Positions 16,598 through 24,698 of a stretch of DNA of 38,726 bases are shown in pieces. Each line of letters opens with the position of its first letter. Positions within the stretch are counted from its first letter, which is position 1. The stretch spans positions 1 through 38,726 of the forward strand of contig JAFRXJ010000052.1 of the NCBI GenBank assembly GCA_017441525.1. The letters run 5' to 3'. A program made the translations under genes and the position numbers. Origin of the DNA: Acholeplasmatales bacterium. GTDB lineage: Bacteria; Bacillota_I; Bacilli_A; Acholeplasmatales; Anaeroplasmataceae. The notes under the pieces were generated by a model, which was given only the letters and a program-made list of their open reading frames with translations, did not search any database and was not told the DNA's origin.

Positions 16598-17611
16598 CTA
16601 CATCTCTTTTTCTACGATCGGTGCGATTTGACGAAGCTTTTGCATCATACGATCGAATTTTTTTGGTTTTAAACTTTGAGCACCATCACATAAGGCATGT
16701 TCTGGGTCGTTATGTACTTCTACAATAATACCATCAGCTCCTGCAGCTAGTGCGGCCATTGATAAACCTTCTACCATTGTCCATCTACCACCAGAATGTG
16801 ATGGGTCGATAAATACTGGTAGGTGTGATAATTCTTTTATAGCTAAAATAGCTGAAATATCTAATGTATTTCTTGTATATTTTTCAAAAGTTCTAATTCC
16901 TCTTTCACAAAGAATAACTTTATCATTTCCACCAGCCATAATATATTCAGCTGCCATTAGCCATTCTTCAATTGTTGCAGATAAACCTCTTTTTAGTAAG
17001 ATTGGCTTATCAATCTTACCAAGTGCCTTTAGTAGGTGGAAGTTTTGCATATTTCTTGCACCAACTTGGATAATATCTACATTCTTAACGAATTCAGGAA
17101 TCATATCCTCACTCATTATTTCAGTAATAATAGGCATTTTAGTTTCAGCCTTAGCTTCTTCTAATAATCTTAAGCCTTCCATCTCAAGACCTTGAAATGC
17201 GTAAGGTGAAGTTCTAGGCTTGAATGCACCACCTCTTAAAATCTTAGCACCAGATTCTTTTACAAGTCTTGCACATTCACATATTTGGTCATGATTTTCA
17301 ACTGAACATGGACCTGCGATAACTGTAAATGTTCCACCACCAATTTTTATTCCATTAACATCAATAATAGTTGGCTCTGGATGGAAAATCTTTGATGCCT
17401 TCTTGTAAGGAACCTGAATTCTTGTTACCTCATCTACACCAGGAATACTATAAATTTCTTCTTCACTTAGTTTAGATGTATCACCAATGATACCAAATAC
17501 CTTAAATGTTTCACCAGAAGCATCCTTTACTTGGTATCCTTTACTTGTAAAATATTCTATTAACTTCTTTATTTCCTTTTCATTAGCACTTTGTTTAGCT
17601 CTAATAATCAT
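16598..17611 (-). CDS. aroF: 3-deoxy-7-phosphoheptulonate (DAHP) synthase, type I-beta with N-terminal regulatory domain
   Basis: The first step of the shikimate pathway, condensing PEP with erythrose 4-phosphate. In the 337 residues an N-terminal ferredoxin-like regulatory domain (about 1-70) precedes the barrel. That arrangement gives feedback inhibition by aromatic amino acids in relatives such as the Thermotoga enzyme. Barrel motifs are AGPCSVEN, KILRGGAFKPRTSPYAFQG, QVGARNMQNF, ILLKRG, LCERGIRTF, DPSHSGGR and EVHNDPEHALCDG. A GGAAGTG precedes the ATG. The DegV-like gene ends only 22 bases upstream with no terminator, so they may be co-transcribed. Confidence 0.95.
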   Translation of the reverse strand: MIIRAKQSANEKEIKKLIEYFTSKGYQVKDASGETFKVFGIIGDTSKLSEEEIYSIPGVDEVTRIQVPYKKASKIFHPEPTIIDVNGIKIGGGTFTVIAGPCSVENHDQICECARLVKESGAKILRGGAFKPRTSPYAFQGLEMEGLRLLEEAKAETKMPIITEIMSEDMIPEFVKNVDIIQVGARNMQNFHLLKALGKIDKPILLKRGLSATIEEWLMAAEYIMAGGNDKVILCERGIRTFEKYTRNTLDISAILAIKELSHLPVFIDPSHSGGRWTMVEGLSMAALAAGADGIIVEVHNDPEHALCDGAQSLKPKKFDRMMQKLRQIAPIVEKEM

Positions 17612-17633
17612 ATATAATTACACTTCCACTTCT

Positions 17634-18470
17634 TTATTCTCTTATATTTTTAGTATAGCCAATAGCTATAATATTATTTCCATATTTTAATCCCATATTA
17701 GGAGATGCAGGTATTTTCTTAATACTTTTAAATCTCTTATGGACAAGTAATAACTTACTTTCAATTAATTTTAAATAATAAGAATACTTAGATGAATACA
17801 AAATAAATGGTGTTACTGCCGTATCATCCTTTAAATAATCTAAGTAATGCTTAATCAATGAAACTATCATATCTCTATCACGATCTTTAATTTCTGAATC
17901 CTTATGATAATCAACTATATATAAATTACCTTTTCTTTTCTCTTCTACTCTTTTTTCTTCATCTACGATATTAGATACATCAATATCATCTTTAGGATTT
18001 ACAATAAGCATTAATGAATTCTTATATAAATCCTCCATTGAAAGAAAAGCCTCATCATATGTTTTTTCATTTTTTAATACTCTATCACATTCAATTGCCA
18101 TTTGAGCAAGTATATGTCCTGTAGCCTTTGTTTGATAAAAATGAATACATTCACCATATGCTTCTTTTAACTTTGATATAACATCAGAATAATTTAATTC
18201 TAATGATGTAATTATTAAAATTTCTTCATATGATTCTAATGCGATATTAATATCATTTTGTAGATATTCAATATCAATTGGACATATTTCAGGATTACTC
18301 TTTGAATCAAATCTCAATCTATTAAAAAACTTTTCAGAAGACATATCTATATAATCAAAATATGACTCAATTTCAAAGAATTTAATCAATGATGGAATTG
18401 ATGAAATAGAGTGAGGATGAGAAATATAATCTATTAAAGAATCTGATGTAACAAATATTTTAGTCTTCAT
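17634..18470 (-). CDS. Divergent DegV/FakB-family protein
   Basis: About 278 residues that follow the DegV plan. A first strand with VTSDS is followed by IESYFDYIDMSSEKFFNRL, the SYxDxxDxxxxxFxxxL pattern of the family. KSNPEICPIDIEYL stands where TSQPSxxDF is usual, and IPASPNMGLKYGNNIIAIGY is the C-terminal strand pattern. FakB-type DegV proteins present bound fatty acids to the FakA kinase. The usual serine motif is degraded here and FakA is not in the window, so lipid binding is uncertain. The start at 18470 has ATGAGG upstream; the ATG at 18485 would sit before that site. It is the first gene of the transcript leading into the aro genes. Confidence 0.6.
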   Translation of the reverse strand: MKTKIFVTSDSLIDYISHPHSISSIPSLIKFFEIESYFDYIDMSSEKFFNRLRFDSKSNPEICPIDIEYLQNDINIALESYEEILIITSLELNYSDVISKLKEAYGECIHFYQTKATGHILAQMAIECDRVLKNEKTYDEAFLSMEDLYKNSLMLIVNPKDDIDVSNIVDEEKRVEEKRKGNLYIVDYHKDSEIKDRDRDMIVSLIKHYLDYLKDDTAVTPFILYSSKYSYYLKLIESKLLLVHKRFKSIKKIPASPNMGLKYGNNIIAIGYTKNIRE

Positions 18471-18489
18471 TTTACAAAACCTCATTATG

Positions 18490-18498
18490 ATTATATCA
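18490..18498 (-). promoter_or_regulatory. Extended -10 promoter for the DegV-like gene and aro operon
   Basis: Minus strand TGATATAAT (extended -10) lies 20 bases before the ATG at 18470. The -35 (TGCTTA at 17 bases) is poor. No other promoter was seen before the aro genes, so this is the best candidate for the whole operon. Confidence 0.5.
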
Positions 18499-18513
18499 TA
18501 ATAGATAAAAAAT

Positions 18514-18538
18514 AAGCAGGTTTTTTTATAACCTGCCT
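18514..18538 (-). terminator. Terminator after the Xre gene
   Basis: AGGCAGGTT pairs with AACCTGCTT (one G-U pair) across a 7-base loop, followed by ATTTTTTAT on the minus strand. It ends the unit starting at the secreted InlB-repeat protein. Confidence 0.85.
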
Positions 18539-18544
18539 ATTATT

Positions 18545-18820
18545 TTAATTATCTTCTTTTTTAAATTCTGTTAATCTTTTATAAGATAATTTCTTATCCT
18601 TATATTTTAATTCTAAATCAGTGAATAATAATTCAGATATATCTATATCATATACTTCACTAATTTTTAATACTGTAGATATTCTTAAATCAGTATCTTT
18701 AATAATTAAATTATGTACTGCCTGACGTGATATACCTAAGATTCTAGATAATTCAGATTGAGTGATGATTGTGTTAGATGTTAGATATTTTAGGTTTTTG
18801 TTGAAATATAATTCTTTCAT
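18545..18820 (-). CDS. Small Xre-family regulator
   Basis: A 91-residue HTH protein. ITQSELSRILGISRQAVHNL is a classic helix-turn-helix, followed by RISTVLKISEVYDIDISELL. It has no other domain. I use the ATG at 18820, which overlaps the lipoprotein stop by one base (TAATG). The ATG at 18841 is an alternative but lies inside the lipoprotein gene. Translation is probably coupled to that gene. Targets are unknown; control of the adjacent secreted-protein operon is possible. Confidence 0.72.
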   Translation of the reverse strand: MKELYFNKNLKYLTSNTIITQSELSRILGISRQAVHNLIIKDTDLRISTVLKISEVYDIDISELLFTDLELKYKDKKLSYKRLTEFKKEDN

Positions 18821-19011
18821 TAAAATAATGGACCTTTCCATTCTTCATCTTCATTATAATCTTCTAATGAATCATCATTTTCATCATTATCATTATTAGT
18901 TTCAGAGGTATTTGTATCTTCTTTTGTTTCATCATTATTTGTAGTAGATTTACATGATGTTAATGAGAATAAAAATAATATAAAAGTCAAAAATAATATT
19001 TTCTTTTTCAT
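18820..19011 (-). CDS. Small acidic lipoprotein
   Basis: A 63-residue protein. The N-terminus is lysine-rich, then comes a hydrophobic segment ending in the lipobox LTSC, so lipid attachment at Cys19 is expected. The rest is a low-complexity Asn/Asp/Glu/Thr tail without a recognisable fold. AAAGGAGG is well placed upstream. It lies between the 42-residue gene and the Xre gene on the same strand. It may be a surface tether or a small accessory protein; no function can be assigned. Confidence 0.65.
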   Translation of the reverse strand: MKKKILFLTFILFLFSLTSCKSTTNNDETKEDTNTSETNNDNDENDDSLEDYNEDEEWKGPLF

Positions 19012-19035
19012 AATACCTCCTTTAATTAGAATAAG

Positions 19036-19056
19036 AGGATGTCAAAATGACATCCT
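19036..19056 (-). terminator. Hairpin between the small gene and the lipoprotein gene
   Basis: AGGATGTCA pairs perfectly with TGACATCCT across a 3-base loop. The T-run after it on the minus strand is weak (CTTATTCT), so it may be a partial terminator or an mRNA-stabilising hairpin rather than a full stop. Confidence 0.6.
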
Positions 19057-19067
19057 TCATTATTATT

Positions 19068-19196
19068 TTATAGATCTCCGCCTTCTGGATCATCCTTCCC
19101 AAAATCAAATGGATCATCCTGAGGACCAGAAACAGCAATGATATCTTCAAGTTCGATATCTTCATCTTTAATAGATGGTTTAATATAATCTCTCAT
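19068..19196 (-). CDS. Uncharacterised 42-residue acidic peptide
   Basis: A short open frame with a strong ribosome site: AGGAGG, spacing 7, then ATG. It starts 11 bases after the stop codon of the secreted InlB-repeat protein. The peptide opens MRDYIKPSIKDEDIELEDII, continues AVSGPQDDPFDFGKDD and ends PEGGDL. I recall the layout, Tyr-x-x-Pro near the start followed by an acidic stretch, Asp-Ile-Ile and Ser-Gly, from many unannotated small proteins of gut Firmicutes. No family name or function is known to me. There is no signal peptide or membrane segment and no cysteine. It could be a modified or processed peptide precursor, but no modifying enzyme was recognised nearby. Confidence 0.7.
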   Translation of the reverse strand: MRDYIKPSIKDEDIELEDIIAVSGPQDDPFDFGKDDPEGGDL

Positions 19197-19207
19197 CTAA
19201 TAACCTC

Positions 19208-20848
19208 CTATGCAGCAACAACTGTTGTAAATTCTTCTGGTAATGTTATATCAGCGTGTTCAATAAATACTGTTGAATCATCAGTGAATGTTACAGTAAA
19301 CTTACAATTAGTTAATGCTAGTCCTTGATATGCAGTCTTATTAATATTATTTAATTGATAGATAACATACATCTTATTATCTCCAGCTGCTTTAATCGTT
19401 GTTTCATTATTAACTATACTCTTATATAGTCTAGATACTTCAACAGTTCTTCCTTTACCATTGAATGTGAAAGAGAATTCAATTTTTGAAATATTTGCAT
19501 AATCTGAATATGCAACACCGTCAATTGTTCCAATGAAACGTAACTTTGTTGAATCAGCAGTTGCTAATTCATTATATTGTGCATCAAAAGCTAAAGTAAC
19601 ATCATCAGCTATTGTTGGTTCTTCTTCAAAAGAAATATAATAGAACCACATAGAACCATCAGCTGAACCTAATTCATATGTACCTGCTTTAGAAATTTCT
19701 AATGTGAATCCTGCTAAAGAACTAGTTGATGCTGAAGCTTCAACTTTCGAAGTATCGCCATCTTCATATAATGCAAATGTTCTACTACCACTTGAACCAT
19801 TCTTTGCCCAAACTGTAAGAGTACCTGCTTTAGAAACTGTTAGTGATATACCATTTTTATGATTATTTAAACTACCACCTGTTTTTATTGCTGCAGATGA
19901 AGTACCAAAATCACCTACTGTAGTCGTAGTAGTTTCAAAACAAGTATTTCCTGAATTAACTGTATAAATTGTACCAGTTAATACATATGTTGATTCCCCA
20001 GTTGCAGTATTACCATAAATACCATATCCTTTACCCATCAATGATAAATCTAAAGTATTTGAATCACTAATAACACTTGAACTCCAAGCTGCATATGTTG
20101 CATATAAATTCAAATCACCATCAATTGGTGTATCAAAATCAAAAGGATTATCATTACTGTCAACCCATTGAACAAAATCATAGCCCCATCTCGAACCTGA
20201 ATATGAATATGCTGTTGTTGTTGTGCCTTCTTCAACTGAAGCAGTATGAACTAGGTTTTCACCGTCGTAATAATTAACATCATAAAATGTTGAACTTGTA
20301 TTAGTTGAAATAACAACATCTATTTGCAATAAAACATAATTAGTTACTAAATCAATATCAAAAGATGTACCTGAAGTAATTGTCTCAGTTGCTGATGTTA
20401 CTTCCCATTTAGTAGTAGATGTTTTTGATACACCATTAATCTTAATTGTTTTATTTTCTGAATAACCATATACTATACATTCAGCACGTTGTCCACTAGC
20501 CAATGTACCAATTGTAACAGTTATTTTTCTTGTTCCACCAACAATTATTTCATGATTCCATGACAAGTCTGTTGGATTAGACGTAGATGAACCACCTTTA
20601 TAACCATAATCTGCATAGTTATTAGTTTTTGTGCCTGAAGTCCACGAAAAAATACCTGCAGTTATATTATCAGGATTTCTCTTTGTACCTGGATCCTTTG
20701 TTGAATCATAAGTATAGAATGATTCAGCAGTAACTGAATAAGTACCATCTACTGCATCTGCAGCAAATACTTTTGTCCCAATAACAGCCGCAAAAACTAA
20801 CGCAATTGCACCAATCATAGATGCAATTAATAATTTAATTTTTCTCAT
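19208..20848 (-). CDS. Secreted protein with an InlB B-type repeat
   Basis: A 546-residue exported protein. A signal peptide (about 1-30, ending KVFAADA) is followed by beta-rich, Ser/Thr-rich text. One InlB B-repeat/Listeria-Bacteroides repeat is visible at about 190-255 (VNYYDGENLVHTASVEEG, then GYDFVQWVDSNDNPFDFD and LYATYA). A later stretch (SKAGTLTVWAKNGSSGSRTF to YELGSADGSMWFYYISFEE) looks like a carbohydrate-binding beta-sandwich. There is no LPXTG or membrane anchor at the C-terminus. A surface or secreted binding role is likely and no catalytic site was seen. The AGGAGGG site is good, and a cre-like site at the promoter suggests repression when preferred sugars are present. Confidence 0.72.
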   Translation of the reverse strand: MRKIKLLIASMIGAIALVFAAVIGTKVFAADAVDGTYSVTAESFYTYDSTKDPGTKRNPDNITAGIFSWTSGTKTNNYADYGYKGGSSTSNPTDLSWNHEIIVGGTRKITVTIGTLASGQRAECIVYGYSENKTIKINGVSKTSTTKWEVTSATETITSGTSFDIDLVTNYVLLQIDVVISTNTSSTFYDVNYYDGENLVHTASVEEGTTTTAYSYSGSRWGYDFVQWVDSNDNPFDFDTPIDGDLNLYATYAAWSSSVISDSNTLDLSLMGKGYGIYGNTATGESTYVLTGTIYTVNSGNTCFETTTTTVGDFGTSSAAIKTGGSLNNHKNGISLTVSKAGTLTVWAKNGSSGSRTFALYEDGDTSKVEASASTSSLAGFTLEISKAGTYELGSADGSMWFYYISFEEEPTIADDVTLAFDAQYNELATADSTKLRFIGTIDGVAYSDYANISKIEFSFTFNGKGRTVEVSRLYKSIVNNETTIKAAGDNKMYVIYQLNNINKTAYQGLALTNCKFTVTFTDDSTVFIEHADITLPEEFTTVVAA

Positions 20849-20887
20849 TTTTTATAAATCCCTCCTTGTAAATTAGAAAAACGCGTA

Positions 20888-20901
20888 TGAAAACGCTTAT
20901 A
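20888..20901. promoter_or_regulatory. Catabolite-responsive (cre) site
   Basis: TGAAAACGCTTATA matches the cre consensus TGWAANCGNTNWCA at all but one position. It lies at the expected transcription start, just after the -10 of the secreted-protein gene, so CcpA binding would block initiation. This was the clearest cre-like site noticed in the window. Confidence 0.7.
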
Positions 20902-20909
20902 CATAAAAA

Positions 20910-20935
20910 ATTGTAGCATATATATATATATATCA
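20910..20935 (-). promoter_or_regulatory. Promoter of the secreted InlB-repeat protein operon
   Basis: Minus strand: extended -10 TGCTACAAT (TACAAT at 20910-20915) with TTGATA about 15 bases before it, across a pure TA-repeat spacer. The short alternating TA tract (about 18 bases) could vary in length and so change the spacer. Confidence 0.55.
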
Positions 20936-20995
20936 AGTGGTAACTTGACAAAAAGTTAACAAAAATTGAAATTTTTGTAAATGAAATAGTCTACA

Positions 20996-21023
20996 AAATA
21001 AAAAAACAGGTTTATTCAACCTG
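20996..21023 (-). terminator. Terminator after the ABC exporter pair
   Basis: CAGGTT pairs with AACCTG across a 5-base loop and TTTTTTATTTT follows on the minus strand. The stem includes the stop codon of the second exporter gene. Confidence 0.85.
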
Positions 21024-22781
21024 CTTTTCTAAATTTTTATATTGACTATCGTACATATCTTTATAAACTGGACAGTCTTTATAAAGTGCATCGTGTTTAC
21101 CTTGACCTACTATATTTCCATCTTCAAATACAATAATAGAATCTGCTTCTTTTATTGTAGATAATCTATGGGCAATAATAAATGTAGTTCTTCCTTTCGC
21201 AATAACATTCATTGCGTTTTTAATCTTTTCTTCTGTATCAGAATCAATATTAGCTGTTGCTTCATCTAGAATAACTATCTTAGGATTTCTTAATAAAATT
21301 CTTGCGAAAGCTATTAACTGCTTCTCACCTAAAGATAGGTTTTCACCTCTAAATGAAACTGGTGCGTAAATACCAAGTTCATTCTTCTCTATTAAATGAG
21401 ATGCACCAACCTTATTGATTACATCAATAACTATATCATCTGGATAATCACGACCCATTGTAATATTTGATTTAATAGTTCCTGCAAATAAGGCAGGAGA
21501 TTGTAATACAATACCTAAATTTCTTCTATATGATGCTTTATTATATTTATTGATTTCTTCTCCATCAACATAAATATGACCTGAATCATAATCATTAAAT
21601 TCTAATAATAAATTCATTAATGTAGATTTACCAGATCCTGTTTGACCAACAATACCTATAGTCTTACCTTGTTCAATATCTAAAGATATTCCATTTAAAA
21701 CTTGTTTATTTTCTACATAAGAGAATTTAACATCTTCAAACTTAACATTTCCTTCTATTTCTGGTGCCAACTGACCATCAAAGATTCTTAAATCATTAGG
21801 CTCATCAATAAACATATATACTCTTGTTGCGGCTACAATAGAATCTTCCAATTCATTTAGATTATTAAATATTGTATTAATTGGGTTAATCATCTTATCT
21901 AGATTTTCAACGAAGGCAGATATTAAACCAATTGTTACACCAACACCCATAACATTAATAGTGCTATATCCTAAGAATAACAATAACCCAATTTCTGCTA
22001 ATCTTTTAATAAATGATAATAATTCCCAACCAAAATAAATATTTAAGGCATTAGCTTTTCTATCATTTTTAACATATCTCCATGTTAAATCATTGTATTC
22101 ATTTAACATTTCATCTTCTTGATTAAAATCTTGAATGATTGGAGTACCTACTATTAATTCATTCAATTTACCTGTTATTCTAGATCCTGTTTCTCTTAAA
22201 TCAACATAATATGAATGTACTTTTCTTCTATATAATGTAATCCATACAGCTATAATAGGAACAATAATTAATATTAGAAGGCCTAACATAGGCTCCATAA
22301 TAATAACACCTACATAAACTATAGTAATATTAACTAATGCGTTAATTATTTGAAACATTGTTGTATAGAATACTCTAACTCCACCAGAGTCAGATGTTAT
22401 CTTGGCAACAATCTTTCCATCTGGCTCTAAAGAATAATAATCAACTGGTAAAAAATTAATCTTTCTTATAGCCTCTTCTCTTATTCTCTTTTCTATTCTC
22501 ATACCTGTTAAGGTATTAACATATTGGAATAGATATCTAGAGATAGATAATACAACAATTAATACACCATAAATAATTATATATTTAACAATCAAATCAT
22601 AATCTTCAAATGGTAATAATTCATCTAAAATATATTTAGTAACAAATGGAGTAATAGCGTTAATAGCTGAAATAAATAAACATAAGAATATAGTTAAGAA
22701 AACTAATCCTTTTTCTTTTTTAATATAAGGCATAGTCTTCTTTAGAAGGGTTGATTTTTTAAGCATTTCTTTCTTTGCCAT
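21012..22781 (-). CDS. Heterodimeric ABC exporter, subunit with canonical Walker B
   Basis: A 589-residue half-transporter with six membrane segments (about 1-325) and an ATPase. The ATPase has Walker A VGQTGSGKST, Walker B VILDEATANIDSDT with catalytic Glu, and the His switch IIAHRLSTI. Its signature is LSLGEKQLIAFARI, not LSGGQ, which is usual for the subunit that contributes to the degenerate site in BmrCD/LmrCD-type pumps. The start at 22781 follows GGAGG at good spacing; the GTG at 22790 lies inside that site. One base separates it from the partner gene. Substrates of such pumps are drugs, lipids or peptides and cannot be chosen here. Confidence 0.9.
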   Translation of the reverse strand: MAKKEMLKKSTLLKKTMPYIKKEKGLVFLTIFLCLFISAINAITPFVTKYILDELLPFEDYDLIVKYIIIYGVLIVVLSISRYLFQYVNTLTGMRIEKRIREEAIRKINFLPVDYYSLEPDGKIVAKITSDSGGVRVFYTTMFQIINALVNITIVYVGVIIMEPMLGLLILIIVPIIAVWITLYRRKVHSYYVDLRETGSRITGKLNELIVGTPIIQDFNQEDEMLNEYNDLTWRYVKNDRKANALNIYFGWELLSFIKRLAEIGLLLFLGYSTINVMGVGVTIGLISAFVENLDKMINPINTIFNNLNELEDSIVAATRVYMFIDEPNDLRIFDGQLAPEIEGNVKFEDVKFSYVENKQVLNGISLDIEQGKTIGIVGQTGSGKSTLMNLLLEFNDYDSGHIYVDGEEINKYNKASYRRNLGIVLQSPALFAGTIKSNITMGRDYPDDIVIDVINKVGASHLIEKNELGIYAPVSFRGENLSLGEKQLIAFARILLRNPKIVILDEATANIDSDTEEKIKNAMNVIAKGRTTFIIAHRLSTIKEADSIIVFEDGNIVGQGKHDALYKDCPVYKDMYDSQYKNLEKQVE

Positions 22782-22782
22782 A

Positions 22783-24525
22783 TTATTCACCCTCCTTATT
22801 CATTTGTTGATTCTTAAACTGAGTATAATACCAGCCCTTATTTCTCATAAGCTCTCTATGAGTACCAGATTCTACTATTTTACCCTTATCTAGGACAATA
22901 ATATTATCTGCCTGCATAACTGCTGATAATCTATGAGCAACAATTATATTTGTCTTATTTTTTCTATAATCATTTAAAGTATCAATAATATTAGCTTCTG
23001 TCTTACCATCTACTGCAGATAATGAATCATCTAATATTAAAATATCACTATTCTTTAAAAACGCTCTAGCAATTGCGAGTCTTTGTTTTTGCCCACCGGA
23101 TAATGTAACACCATATTCTCCAACAATAGTATCTAATCCATATGGTAGATTATCTAGATCCTTTTCAAAATCAGCTAATTTAATTGCTTCATGGATTTCA
23201 TCATCAGATGCATCTTTTTTACCTAATTTAACATTATCATAAACACTTCTTGAGAATAGGACATGTTCTTGTGGAACATAAGATACTATTTTTCTTACAG
23301 ATTCCTTATGATAATTATCAATTGGCATTTCGTTTAAATAAAGCGTATCAGCATCTATTGGAAGCTGTCTTACAAGCTGTCTTACTAAAGTTGATTTACC
23401 AGATCCAGTTTTACCAACAATACCTAAGGTTTTACCTTTTTCAATCTTTAAATTAATATCTTTTAATGAATAGAATGTATCACCTTGATATTTAAAAGAG
23501 AAATCTTTAAATTCTAATAATTCTAAGCCAGATGCGTCTTTCGCATTTACTTTATCAATTACACTTGATTTAGAATCATATACTTCATTTAATCTTTCAG
23601 CTGAAATCATTGATTGATAGAAATTATTTACTAAATTACCAATGGCTGTAAGTGGTTGTTGGAATAAATTTAAATACATTACAAATTGAACTAACTGAGC
23701 TATTGTTATTTCTGATAAATAATAGAAATACGCACCTAATGCATAACAAATAACTGTAGATATACCAACTATAAATTGGAATAATGGCTGGAAAATAACA
23801 TTTACTCTTAAATTCTTTTTCTCAACAATATATGCTTGATTTGAATATTTTATATTTTCTTCATAATCCTCTTCTTCTTTAGAGAATGCTCTAATAGTTC
23901 TAACATTAGTAATACTTTCTAATACTTTATTACCCATATCACTATGTTTCTTTCTAACTTCAGCCCAGTTCTTCTTTACTATTCTCTTTAATAATAAATT
24001 AGAAATAAATATTAAAGTAAGTGGTACGAAGCAACATACAGCTAGAATTGGATGAATTAATATTAGGGCAACAAAGGTAATAGTTATTGTTATAGACTCA
24101 CAAAAAATTTTAAGTAATCTATTACCACCAGAAAATTTAACCTGATTAATATCACCTAAAGCTCTTGTTAAAAGATCTCCAGCTTTAAATTTTTCAAAGA
24201 AATATGCATCTTGAATCATAATAGATTCCATATATCTTTTATGAAGTGCATAATACAAAGATGTTGTTAAACGATTTTGAGAAAGCCTCATAAATGTAGC
24301 ACATAAATATATTAAGGTTACAGAGCCTAAAAAAGGCAAAAATACCTCATATATTAATATATGTTCTGTTAATGTGTTACTCTCAATTGCGGTAGTTAAT
24401 CTCGCAATAATAGTTGCCGGTAAAAGATTAACTAAGCCGTTTAAAACACCAAAAATAACAACAATGACATATCTCCACCAATTAGGCTTAATATACCACA
24501 TCATTGATTTTAAGAATTTAAACAT
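22783..24525 (-). CDS. Heterodimeric ABC exporter, subunit with degenerate Walker B
   Basis: A 580-residue half-transporter. The membrane domain (about 1-320) is followed by an ATPase with Walker A GKTGSGKST (371-379), canonical LSGGQKQRLAIARAF (475-489) and Walker B ILILDDSLSAVD. Asp500 replaces the catalytic Glu there. That marks it as the BmrC/LmrC-like partner. Its impaired Walker B pairs with the odd LSLGEK signature of the other subunit, giving one active and one inactive ATP site. AAGGAAG precedes the ATG. A secreted cysteine peptidase gene lies upstream behind a terminator. Confidence 0.9.
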   Translation of the reverse strand: MFKFLKSMMWYIKPNWWRYVIVVIFGVLNGLVNLLPATIIARLTTAIESNTLTEHILIYEVFLPFLGSVTLIYLCATFMRLSQNRLTTSLYYALHKRYMESIMIQDAYFFEKFKAGDLLTRALGDINQVKFSGGNRLLKIFCESITITITFVALILIHPILAVCCFVPLTLIFISNLLLKRIVKKNWAEVRKKHSDMGNKVLESITNVRTIRAFSKEEEDYEENIKYSNQAYIVEKKNLRVNVIFQPLFQFIVGISTVICYALGAYFYYLSEITIAQLVQFVMYLNLFQQPLTAIGNLVNNFYQSMISAERLNEVYDSKSSVIDKVNAKDASGLELLEFKDFSFKYQGDTFYSLKDINLKIEKGKTLGIVGKTGSGKSTLVRQLVRQLPIDADTLYLNEMPIDNYHKESVRKIVSYVPQEHVLFSRSVYDNVKLGKKDASDDEIHEAIKLADFEKDLDNLPYGLDTIVGEYGVTLSGGQKQRLAIARAFLKNSDILILDDSLSAVDGKTEANIIDTLNDYRKNKTNIIVAHRLSAVMQADNIIVLDKGKIVESGTHRELMRNKGWYYTQFKNQQMNKEGE

Positions 24526-24642
24526 ATTAAGGCTTCCTTTCTTATTAATATTATATTTTAATTTTAATAAAAAATAAAAGGAAAAAATGACACAAAAATA
24601 TTAGTGATAAATCCATTAATTTTTATTTTTATAAGACTAAAG

Positions 24643-24673
24643 AAAAAATGCCGCTATAAAAACGGCATTTAAT
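24643..24673. repeat. 31-base direct repeat, left copy
   Basis: Identical to 26339-26369. Each copy is a terminator hairpin with flanking bases. The two copies enclose one gene, the cysteine peptidase. Confidence 0.9.
24646..24670 (-). terminator. Terminator after the cysteine peptidase gene
   Basis: AAATGCCG pairs with CGGCATTT across a 9-base loop and a T-run follows on the minus strand. The same 31 bases recur at 26339-26369. Confidence 0.88.
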
Positions 24674-24674
24674 A

Positions 24675-24685
24675 TATAGTTTGCT
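24675..24685 (+). repeat. 11-base inverted repeat, left arm
   Basis: TATAGTTTGCT is the exact reverse complement of AGCAAACTATA at 26273-26283. The arms lie just outside the two ends of the cysteine peptidase gene. Chance cannot be excluded at this length and base composition. Confidence 0.6.
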
Positions 24686-24698
24686 ATAATTAAAATTT

